Below are positions 1 through 5,785 of a stretch of DNA of 5,895 bases, piece after piece. The stretch spans positions 1-5,895 of the forward strand of contig JAJHRM010000168.1 in assembly GCA_020832965.1 (NCBI GenBank). The letters are read 5' to 3'. The notes below the pieces were generated by a model, which saw only the letters and a list, made by a program, of their open reading frames with translations, made no database searches and was not told the DNA's origin. The first letter of the stretch is position 1. The number at the start of each line of letters is the position of its first letter. Both the position numbers and the translations under genes were made by a program. This stretch comes from Thermofilum sp. GTDB taxonomy: Archaea > Thermoproteota > Thermoprotei > Thermofilales > Thermofilaceae.

Positions 1-1
1 G

Positions 2-520
2 CTGGCGGCGCTGGTGGTCGCTCTAGTGTACTTCACGCTCAAGAGGGAGATTGAGAGGGTTAGGGCGGACTTAAGGGGCGAGCTGGGCGGCGTGAGAGTG
101 GAGGTCGCTGACCTCAAGCTCAGGTCTGCGAGCGTGGAGCGCGCGCTGCAGGGCTTCGGCGAGACGCTCATCGAGTTCCTGGCGGCAAAGGGGGTGGTGA
201 GCGAGCCCGAGAGGGTGGCGCTCCGCGGCTCCCTCGCCGTGATGCTCCCGCCGGCAAGGAGCAAGTACTACACGGAGGAGGTGAGGAGGAGGCTGCTCGA
301 GCTGCTCGAGAAGGACGACGTGACCGTGGAGGACCTGAGGGAGCTTGACCGGATCTCCGACCTCATCTACAAGGAGTACCTGGAGACGGGGAGGGAGGAC
401 CTCATCAAGTACTACTACAAGCTGAGAATCTACATCGCGCTCCTCACCGGCCTCCTCCGGAGCAAAGCCGGGCAGGGCCAGCCCGCAGAGGCGCTCGCCC
501 AAGCGGGAAAGCGCGCCTAG
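2..520 (+). CDS. Membrane-anchored coiled-coil protein of unknown function (5' truncated)
   Basis: I do not recognise a family. The frame is open to the left edge (it reads L-A-A-L before the first GTG at 14) and ends at TAG 518-520, leaving 172 residues. The visible N-terminus (LAALVVALVYF) looks like the end of a transmembrane helix. It is followed by a charged heptad-like stretch of about 45 residues (LKREIERVRADLRGEL onward) that should form a coiled coil, and then by a helical, Arg/Glu/Leu-rich domain with a Tyr-rich segment (LIKYYYKLRIYIALLTG). The tail is Ala/Gly/Gln-rich and probably disordered. The GTG at 14 would start inside the hydrophobic helix, so the true start is most likely outside the window. 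Sampled GC content is about 65%, against roughly 42-55% in sampled lines of the neighbouring operon. A coiled-coil membrane sensor or scaffold is possible, but no function can be assigned. Confidence 0.75.
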   Translation: MAALVVALVYFTLKREIERVRADLRGELGGVRVEVADLKLRSASVERALQGFGETLIEFLAAKGVVSEPERVALRGSLAVMLPPARSKYYTEEVRRRLLELLEKDDVTVEDLRELDRISDLIYKEYLETGREDLIKYYYKLRIYIALLTGLLRSKAGQGQPAEALAQAGKRA

Positions 521-595
521 GGACGAGCTCTAGCCAAAAGTAGTCCACATGCTTCTAAAATGAGGTTTTCCCGCCTGTGTGCGCGCGCAAATCCC
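521..595. other. Convergent intergenic spacer
   Basis: This 75-base spacer separates the stop codons of two convergent genes. It contains only short T-tracts that could help archaeal termination: TTTT at 566-569 for the plus strand, and TTTT at 557-560 and 536-539 for the minus-strand operon. None is long enough to call a terminator with confidence. A 14-bp alternating pyrimidine/purine run lies at 576-589. I see no hairpin of note and no small gene. Confidence 0.5.
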
Positions 596-1162
596 CTAGA
601 CGCTGGTTGTTTGCCACGTAGAGGCTAGTGTGATTACTGCTGCTATTATGTATACTATGCCAAAAAGTAGGATGGCTAGGAGGAGGTTCAGCCCAGGGAT
701 CTCAAACATTCTAATTGTTTTATAAAGCGCCCAGCCGAGGAAAAGGGATGCGAGGAAAACAACTATGATCGATAGGAAAATTGACCTCAGGGTTTCCGCG
801 ACCTCCTCTGGGTCGTAGCCTTTCTCGAGGGTCTCCCGCTCGAGACTCCCCACGAATGTGGTGATGCCAGAGGTTATAATTGCCATAGCTGAGAATACAA
901 GGGAAACTGGCAGACCGGTAAGAGGGCCTATTCCTACTGATACAAATGGCGATGAGTCAACTATGGCCAGCACTAGCAGGAGGGCTAGGAGAAGCTGCGC
1001 CGAGCGCTTAAGCAAGTTGTATCTCTCTTGCGCAACCCCGACCAATCCCAAGGGTATTACGGTGGTAGCCACCAACACTGTAGCGAGAATGCTAGACGGA
1101 AACAGGGATAGCACGGCTAAAAGCTCCAAAGAGATGGTTAACAATGCAAAGGCTTCTCTCAT
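596..1162 (-). CDS. Small polytopic membrane protein (about 6 TM), last gene of the MoxR operon
   Basis: I do not recognise a named family. The 188-residue product is almost entirely hydrophobic. Likely membrane helices are near residues 4-20, 24-44, 53-70, 80-105, 126-147 and 156-180, with one short charged loop at about 107-125 (SLERETLEKGYDPEEVAETL) that probably faces the cytoplasm. There is no visible catalytic motif, cysteine pair or signal peptide. The ATG at 1162-1160 overlaps the TGA of the DUF58 gene in an ATGA arrangement and has a purine-rich GAGGGGG (1174-1168) five bases upstream, which supports this start. Its place as the final overlapping gene suggests it is a membrane partner of the DUF58/MoxR module; this is inferred from context only. 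It ends at TAG 598-596. Confidence 0.85.
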   Translation of the reverse strand: MREAFALLTISLELLAVLSLFPSSILATVLVATTVIPLGLVGVAQERYNLLKRSAQLLLALLLVLAIVDSSPFVSVGIGPLTGLPVSLVFSAMAIITSGITTFVGSLERETLEKGYDPEEVAETLRSIFLSIIVVFLASLFLGWALYKTIRMFEIPGLNLLLAILLFGIVYIIAAVITLASTWQTTSV

Positions 1163-2493
1163 GGCGGCCCCCTCAAGGCTGAGTAAACCTTCACCACAGC
1201 TGTGCCGAGGCTCTCACACGCTGGGTCCCATGAGACCACTTTAAACCTCCTAGGCAGCATTCTGTAGTACTCTTGCCTAGAGATCATCCAAGGAAGCGTG
1301 ATGCTCCTCTGAAGCATGTACTTAAGCGGGAGATTATCAGGGACAACATCTACAACAACCCCCCGAACATTCAATCGGTGCAGAAAAGAGGCAACTCTAA
1401 TGGCGTCTCTGCGGGACTCTATATTTGTTATAAAGATGAGGAAAGGTCTAGCCACATTCACTATTCTAGTCAACCTTGGCTCGGGGCCACCCCTTGAAAA
1501 CCCCTCTCCTGCCCTGAGAGCTACAAGCTTGCGCAAGATTCGTAAAAACTGCTCTTCGCTAGTAGACGGGTAAACCTGAGGCTCGGGTGGCAACCCATAC
1601 AGACCCACACTTGCACCGCTACGTACAAACGACCTAGCCAGGGTAGCCGCCAGGGAGACAGCATACTCCAGCGCGTTCTCGACACTGGTGCCGACGAGCA
1701 TGTTTGGCCCGCGGTCGATAACCAATATGATAGTCCTGGTCCCCTCTCTTTCGTACTCGTTGACCATTAGCTTATTTAGCCTAGCGCTTGCCTTCCAGTT
1801 GATGAACTTGAAAGGATCGCCCGGCAGGTATTCCCTTACATGAGAAAAGTCTATCGAGGGTGGTCCGACCTTTGCCCTCGGAACCCGTGGGACAGGTTCT
1901 CGTTGCATCATCTTGAGGTTCATCTTTGGAAAGACCATCTTTGGCAGGACAGTAACAGGGCAGCTAGTTTCCACTGCGCCAGAGATAGGGCGCAAAGCTC
2001 CAAACGCATTATAGTAGACGTACTCTGCACTCTTAAGAAGGTATTCGCCCTTCTTCAAGGCCTGAAACCTAATTTCCACTGTTTTATTAATTGTTCGGAA
2101 GCCTTTAAAGAACAAATGGACATTTGCACCGTCGAGAAGCCTGAAAGACTGGGCTGCCTCCGTGTTTGGATGCGGCGGCAGCCTGACTAAAACAATCCCG
2201 AAGCCTCCTCTAATGGTTACCTTTGCCCTCAGGACAAACTCGCCTCCAACCTTTACCTTCTGAGGCTCTGCTGAGAGTTCGACTCTTATGTTTGGCTTTT
2301 CCACGCTCAGCAGCCCGAAAGCGAGCAAGACGTTTAGGAAAAACACTGGTAAAAACATGTCAGGGTTAGAGGACAAGGCGGCAACTACGCCTATCACTAC
2401 TGGAAGAACGAAAAACGCTCTGAAACTATCCAATAGCTCAGTGATTTTTAGCCCGGCTTCACTGCTCCAGGCTGCTCTCGCCAACACCATCAC
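1159..2493 (-). CDS. DUF58 domain protein (VWA-like), membrane anchored
   Basis: This 444-residue protein has the usual DUF58 layout: two N-terminal membrane helices (about 25-42 and 46-63), a beta-rich domain (about 68-182, beginning VELSAEPQKVKVGGEF), then the DUF58/VWA-like domain. The family signature is clear at 216-248: FSHVREYLPGDPFKFINWKA followed by SARLNKLMVNEYE. The VWA core follows, with IILVID ending at D260, but the MIDAS position reads D-R-G-P-N instead of DxSxS, so both serines are missing. DUF58 proteins are commonly encoded next to MoxR ATPases and are thought to be their partners or substrates, as here. The TGA of moxR is embedded in GTGATG, so the start is GTG 2493 (4-nt overlap) or ATG 2490 (1-nt overlap). 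No Shine-Dalgarno is visible just upstream, which suggests coupled re-initiation. Identity is secure; the cellular role is not. Confidence 0.93.
   Translation of the reverse strand: MMVLARAAWSSEAGLKITELLDSFRAFFVLPVVIGVVAALSSNPDMFLPVFFLNVLLAFGLLSVEKPNIRVELSAEPQKVKVGGEFVLRAKVTIRGGFGIVLVRLPPHPNTEAAQSFRLLDGANVHLFFKGFRTINKTVEIRFQALKKGEYLLKSAEYVYYNAFGALRPISGAVETSCPVTVLPKMVFPKMNLKMMQREPVPRVPRAKVGPPSIDFSHVREYLPGDPFKFINWKASARLNKLMVNEYEREGTRTIILVIDRGPNMLVGTSVENALEYAVSLAATLARSFVRSGASVGLYGLPPEPQVYPSTSEEQFLRILRKLVALRAGEGFSRGGPEPRLTRIVNVARPFLIFITNIESRRDAIRVASFLHRLNVRGVVVDVVPDNLPLKYMLQRSITLPWMISRQEYYRMLPRRFKVVSWDPACESLGTAVVKVYSALRGPP
1168..1174 (-). promoter_or_regulatory. Probable ribosome binding site for the terminal membrane-protein gene
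   Basis: The minus strand reads GAGGGGG, ending five bases before the ATG at 1162. It is an imperfect match to the archaeal anti-SD target (GGAGGTGATC) and lies inside the end of the DUF58 coding region. It supports ATG 1162 as the start. Confidence 0.45.
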
Positions 2494-3434
2494 TTGGGGA
2501 CAGGGATTTTTCGAAGATAATCCCTAACAATGTCTTCGCCCCTAACACCGTCGATTTGGTACTCGGGCCTGACTACGAGCCTGTGCCCAAGCACGTTGAC
2601 AGCCACTTTTTTCACGTCGTCGGGAATGACGTAGTCTCTGCCATCCAGTATAGCCATAGCCCTAGAGGCCCTCAAAAGGGAAATAAGCCCCCTGGGGCTC
2701 GGACCGGCTAGCAGGCGGTTGTCCCTCCTAATCTCCGCAAACCTAGAGATGTATTCTATTACTTCGTCTGAGACCTTAACGTTCCTCTCTATGTATTCAC
2801 GTATCTTGAGAAGCCGATCGCCACTTGTTACAGTCTTGACATATATAGACGGGTCGTCAGTCTTCCATTCAAGTCTCCTCCTGAGTATCGCTTTCTCGTC
2901 CTTGGCGTAGCCCAGGGAAAGCTTCATCATAAACCTGTCTAGCTGTGCCTCTGGCAGGGGAAAAACACCCTCAAACTCTATAGGGTTCTGGGTCGCGATA
3001 ACAAAGAATGGCTGGGGAAGCTTAAAGGTCTCCCCCTCTATCGTGACTTGCCCCTCCTCCATAGCCTCTAACAATGCGCTCTGAGTCTTCGGGGGAGCCC
3101 TGTTGATCTCGTCTGCGAGTATAAGGTTGCAAAAGATGGGCCCCAGCACAAATTCGAATTCACCTTTTTCAGGCCTCCAGACCTTTGTTCCCAATATATC
3201 GCTTGGCAAGAGGTCGGGCGTGAACTGTATTCTCTTAAAGGAGACCCCCAGCGCTTTGGCGAGGAGCTTAGCTGTGAGGGTTTTACCAGTACCTGGAACG
3301 TCCTCTAAGAGGACGTGCCCGCCTGCTAACAGGGCTGCGACGATCTTTTCCAGGAATTCCCTCTCGACAACAATGAACTTGGAGACCTCGTCAATGATTA
3401 ACCTTGCCTCCGAAACCACTTCGTCGCCAGTCAT
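2490..3434 (-). CDS. moxR: MoxR-family AAA+ ATPase
   Basis: This is a full-length MoxR ATPase of 314 residues, typical for the family. Key motifs are visible in order: Walker A EDVPGTGKT (44-52, K51 T52), Walker B LILADEINR (104-112, D108 E109), the MoxR-typical run PPKTQSALLEAMEEGQV (114-130), sensor 1 FVIATQNP (144-151, N150), the probable arginine-finger region LDRFMMKL (165-172, R167), and the sensor 2/lid motif GPSPRGL (244-250, R248). The C-terminus, ending in a DIVRDYL helix and IPVPK, is complete. MoxR proteins act as ATP-driven oligomeric chaperones or remodellers, usually on a neighbouring VWA or DUF58 protein; here the DUF58 gene follows directly. The ATG at 3434 overlaps the preceding stop as ATGA and has AAGAGGT at 7-base spacing. 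No catalytic residue is missing. The gene symbol is a family label, not proof of orthology. Confidence 0.97.
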   Translation of the reverse strand: MTGDEVVSEARLIIDEVSKFIVVEREFLEKIVAALLAGGHVLLEDVPGTGKTLTAKLLAKALGVSFKRIQFTPDLLPSDILGTKVWRPEKGEFEFVLGPIFCNLILADEINRAPPKTQSALLEAMEEGQVTIEGETFKLPQPFFVIATQNPIEFEGVFPLPEAQLDRFMMKLSLGYAKDEKAILRRRLEWKTDDPSIYVKTVTSGDRLLKIREYIERNVKVSDEVIEYISRFAEIRRDNRLLAGPSPRGLISLLRASRAMAILDGRDYVIPDDVKKVAVNVLGHRLVVRPEYQIDGVRGEDIVRDYLRKIPVPK

Positions 3435-4579
3435 AGTGCATACCTCTTTCTGGCTTTATCCCTTATTAAACTTGCTATACCACTGAAAGCTTTTTCGATA
3501 AGATCAGCCCTCTCCCTCACCCTCTCCTCTATGACCCTCCTCGCCTCATCTGGGTTCCAAGGCAGCTCGTCGTCCCCAGAGTATTCTATTATTCCTCTCA
3601 GGGCCTTCACGGTGTTATCCGCATCTACATCCATACTTCCCGCGTAGTGTGCCAGCCTGACAAGGAGCTCCTCCTTCTCTCCAAACTCTATGAAGCGTCT
3701 AATAGCATCCGCGAGGCCGGCAACCGGCCCTACCGGCTTTACTCTTAGCTGGAGCTTCTCGTATACCTTATGGGAATACCTGGCTGGATCAAAGCTGGTA
3801 ATCCTGTAGATCGTGTAAGCGAGCCACAGGGAAGAGCCGGCCGCAACAGACAGAGAGGCGTATCGAAGATGCTCCCTAAAGGGCTCCAAGAGGGGCTCAG
3901 AGGCGAGAATGTCGAGCAACGATAGTAGTATGGCTAGCAGTGCAAACTTGCCTGTCCAATGATCCAGGAACTTGCTGAGGGCACTCCAAGCGTGGCTTTG
4001 GAAAGCGTTAAAAAGAGGGGCGAGTGAGAGGACAGCATACACCGCCGCTCCGTAGAGCCAGATAGAGGCATACCTCACCGGCGCGCCGCTCTGAAGCAGG
4101 ATTGGTACACTCAAATAGTAGAGACCGACGAGAGCGACCGAGCCAGCCAGCTTCTTGCTGGTTTTCCCCAGAGCCTCGGGTCTAAGGCTGTTGGGACCGC
4201 TCCCCAGTGAGTCGAGACAATACGCTACGTGGAAGAGCCAGAGGGGTAAAACCCAGGCCTTGGACCAGCCAGCTGCGTCGAAGAGAAAGGGCAGAAAGAG
4301 GAAGCTGAACGTCGCTGGGAAAACAAGAGTCTTTACTGCTAACCCGGCATCGTAGAAAACAAGCGAGCGCCCGTTCATCAGTACTTCTCCGAGCGCATTG
4401 AGGGGCAGCAGTAGCATCGCGATGATGACTGCTCCTTGGATAACCTTGGTAAGGGTGGGTGAGATGGTGATCAGCAGAAAAGGAGAGAAAATTAACACCA
4501 AGACAAGTATGACATAGTAGTATAGATACCTCTTCACAATCGCAATCAAGCTACTCATGGAAATACCCAATCTCCTCAC
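3431..4579 (-). CDS. Polytopic membrane protein (about 8 TM) with charged C-terminal helical domain
   Basis: I do not recognise the family. The 382-residue product has roughly eight hydrophobic helices (about 19-39, 45-63, 80-100, 107-122, 143-162, 171-190, 211-228, 239-257). A soluble, charged, mostly helical tail of about 120 residues follows (260-382), containing FIEFGEKEELLVRLAHYAGS and EEARRVIEER-like acidic/basic helices; the positive-inside pattern suggests it is cytoplasmic. No enzyme motif is seen. It sits between the DUF4129-like gene and moxR, overlapping both, so it is probably a membrane component of the same assembly. Two starts are possible: GTG 4579 (29-nt overlap, GAGGTG 8 bases upstream) or ATG 4558 (8-nt overlap, GAGGAG 13 bases upstream). 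I chose GTG because of the better Shine-Dalgarno; the choice changes only seven residues before MSSLIAIV. It ends at TGA 3433-3431. Confidence 0.85.
   Translation of the reverse strand: MRRLGISMSSLIAIVKRYLYYYVILVLVLIFSPFLLITISPTLTKVIQGAVIIAMLLLPLNALGEVLMNGRSLVFYDAGLAVKTLVFPATFSFLFLPFLFDAAGWSKAWVLPLWLFHVAYCLDSLGSGPNSLRPEALGKTSKKLAGSVALVGLYYLSVPILLQSGAPVRYASIWLYGAAVYAVLSLAPLFNAFQSHAWSALSKFLDHWTGKFALLAILLSLLDILASEPLLEPFREHLRYASLSVAAGSSLWLAYTIYRITSFDPARYSHKVYEKLQLRVKPVGPVAGLADAIRRFIEFGEKEELLVRLAHYAGSMDVDADNTVKALRGIIEYSGDDELPWNPDEARRVIEERVRERADLIEKAFSGIASLIRDKARKRYAL
3442..3446 (-). promoter_or_regulatory. Ribosome binding site of the MoxR gene
   Basis: The minus strand reads AAGAGGT with the GAGGT core here, seven bases before ATG 3434 and inside the last codons of the upstream gene. 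It fits the archaeal Shine-Dalgarno core and fixes the moxR start. Confidence 0.65.
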
Positions 4580-5687
4580 AGGGAACCCACCTCACCCTGT
4601 CGAACGCGGAAACCAAGCCCCTGTAGAACGCCTCAAACCCGGCCCTGTTTAGACCCCGCTCACCATAGAGAGCCTCCTCAAACAAGGTGACTACAGGCTT
4701 CAACTTGGAAATATCAATGTTTCGAGTGCTCGACACCTTCACGGCGAGCTCTCGGACAGTCTTCTCTGGATCAGACCCGAAATTTGCCGAGATCATCCGC
4801 GATGCTTCCTCCACATAGTCTACAACCTTTACTGTTACATTGTCGACTATGTTGCCAAGCGAGGCCTCCACCTCGTAGCACCCCTCCCTTGGGAACTTTA
4901 TGTAGTCAGCACCAATCTCCGCCGCGGGTCTAACCCTAACAACTGTACCCTGCGGAACCTCGAAGCGCAAGGGCTCGTTTGGGGCCCATATTGGAGGCAT
5001 ATCCTCTGGTATAGACAACTTCAACAAACGGAGCTTAATCCTCGGAGCTTCCGCGACTGGAAACACGGGCATGCTAGAGGCGTTATAGCCTAAGACCGGC
5101 GCCGCAGGGGGCTTTTCCCGCTTCATCGCTTCTTTCTCTCTTTTAGTACGCCTCCTCTGGAGCACAGCGATTGCTCTTGGAATACTGGCAGCCGCGAGAA
5201 CCGCTAGAATTAAGCTCATCAAAACTATGAGAAGAACGGGATTCAGCTCTATAACTCTTCGGGGGCTCTCATGCCTCTCCCGGGGCGTAGCAGGTCCCTG
5301 TCCAGCCTGGGTACTACCAGTCCCCGTGGAGGCCTGCGTTGCACCGCTCCCAGAGCCTCCCCCCTCTCGTCCCTGGCCTGAGCCCGTGCCACCCTGACCT
5401 ATCCCTGAGCTGCCCCCAGGTGACTGCCCAGCCGCGCTTGTTGAGTAATTTGGGAAGATTAAAATGATAGGAAGCGGGATCTTGAAGGGGAGAGGAAAGC
5501 TGGGGAACGTCAAGTTTCCCGGAAATTTCATGAAGCCAGGCTCGCCGGCGCCCTGGTTAAGGCTCGAGCCAGGTTCCTCCGGAGGTGGTCTAATATGCTC
5601 TTTCATGGAGGAGATAAGAGCCCAGTTTGCAACAAGTAGAACTAATAAGAGCGCTAGAGGGGCGATACGGCTCCGATAGAACCCCAT
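4551..5687 (-). CDS. Two-TM protein with Gly/Ser-rich loop and cytoplasmic DUF4129-like C-terminus
   Basis: This is the first gene of the operon, 378 residues. Visible parts: an N-terminal anchor (about 9-26, preceded by R5 and R7, so N-in), a Pro-rich segment (32-80), a low-complexity Gly/Ser/Thr/Gln stretch (84-132), a second membrane helix (149-167), a strongly basic patch (LQRRRTKREKEAMKREK, 176-192), a beta-rich domain (about 216-290) and a helical C-terminus (about 292-378). The C-terminal part, with LFEEALYGERGLNRAGFEAF, resembles the DUF4129 pattern of an FEEA-Y stretch followed by a helix. This is read by eye, so the assignment is moderate. The charge pattern puts the loop outside and both C-terminal domains in the cytoplasm. 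DUF4129 proteins commonly accompany MoxR-DUF58 pairs. ATG 5687 lies just after the predicted transcription start with no Shine-Dalgarno, so the mRNA is probably leaderless. It ends at TAG 4553-4551. Confidence 0.85.
   Translation of the reverse strand: MGFYRSRIAPLALLLVLLVANWALISSMKEHIRPPPEEPGSSLNQGAGEPGFMKFPGNLTFPSFPLPFKIPLPIILIFPNYSTSAAGQSPGGSSGIGQGGTGSGQGREGGGSGSGATQASTGTGSTQAGQGPATPRERHESPRRVIELNPVLLIVLMSLILAVLAAASIPRAIAVLQRRRTKREKEAMKREKPPAAPVLGYNASSMPVFPVAEAPRIKLRLLKLSIPEDMPPIWAPNEPLRFEVPQGTVVRVRPAAEIGADYIKFPREGCYEVEASLGNIVDNVTVKVVDYVEEASRMISANFGSDPEKTVRELAVKVSSTRNIDISKLKPVVTLFEEALYGERGLNRAGFEAFYRGLVSAFDRVRWVPCEEIGYFHE
4588..4593 (-). promoter_or_regulatory. Ribosome binding site favouring the GTG start at 4579
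   Basis: The minus strand reads GAGGTG here, eight bases before GTG 4579 and within the 3' end of the upstream gene. A second purine motif, GAGGAG (4577-4572), lies 13 bases before the alternative ATG 4558, so the site decides between two possible starts. Confidence 0.5.
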
Positions 5688-5785
5688 ACAGCTTAAGCAC
5701 GTCTAACAGAGAGTATAAAAGTTTTCCCTGCGCGCTGCCAACCTCTCTTGGAAGATGCTCTCTGGGAGGCTGAAAACCCTCTAGC
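5688..5785. other. Divergent intergenic region between the operon and the HypE-like gene
   Basis: These 98 bases separate the start codons of two divergent genes. They hold the minus-strand BRE/TATA at 5714-5728. In the plus direction the same element reads TATAAAAG (5714-5721), about 70 bases before ATG 5786, and no second AT-rich box is visible nearer the plus-strand gene. A nine-codon ATG-to-TAG frame (5755-5784) ends one base before ATG 5786. Confidence 0.6.
5714..5728 (-). promoter_or_regulatory. Archaeal BRE/TATA promoter of the MoxR-DUF58 operon
   Basis: On the minus strand the sequence reads GGGAAAACTTTTATA: a purine-rich BRE (GGGAAAA) directly followed by a good TATA box (CTTTTATA). 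The TATA centre, near 5717, is about 30 bases upstream of ATG 5687. A start site 24-27 bases downstream would fall at about 5690-5694, giving a leader of only a few bases. This is the only strong promoter seen for the five overlapping minus-strand genes. Confidence 0.7.

Noticed and set aside
14..16. GTG as the start of the left-edge gene
   Set aside because: The frame is open to the window edge and the GTG falls inside a hydrophobic helix, so the gene is more likely cut by the boundary.
71..502. Long minus-strand open frame opposite the coiled-coil gene
   Set aside because: Its His/Leu/Pro-rich translation looks like an antisense shadow of a GC-rich gene; the plus-strand product has coherent TM and coiled-coil structure.
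858..1244. Plus-strand open frame opposite the six-TM and DUF58 genes
   Set aside because: Its Ser/Arg/Thr-rich translation has no domain features and lies opposite two well-supported overlapping genes.
1840..2190. Plus-strand open frame opposite the DUF58 gene
   Set aside because: It is antisense to the conserved DUF58 signature and has a Cys/Trp/His-rich shadow-like composition with no ribosome binding site.
3103..3486. Plus-strand open frame opposite moxR
   Set aside because: It is antisense to the Walker motifs of a clear AAA+ ATPase; its openness is explained by constraint on the real gene.
5286..5438. Tandem DNA repeat in the Gly/Ser-rich coding stretch
   Set aside because: No repeat unit recurs at a fixed period; the pattern is compositional only.
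596..5687. An anti-phage defence system built on MoxR plus a VWA-like protein
   Set aside because: MoxR-VWA modules do occur in conflict systems, but there is no nuclease, protease or other effector domain here, and the order matches the common housekeeping-type MoxR-DUF58-DUF4129 arrangement.
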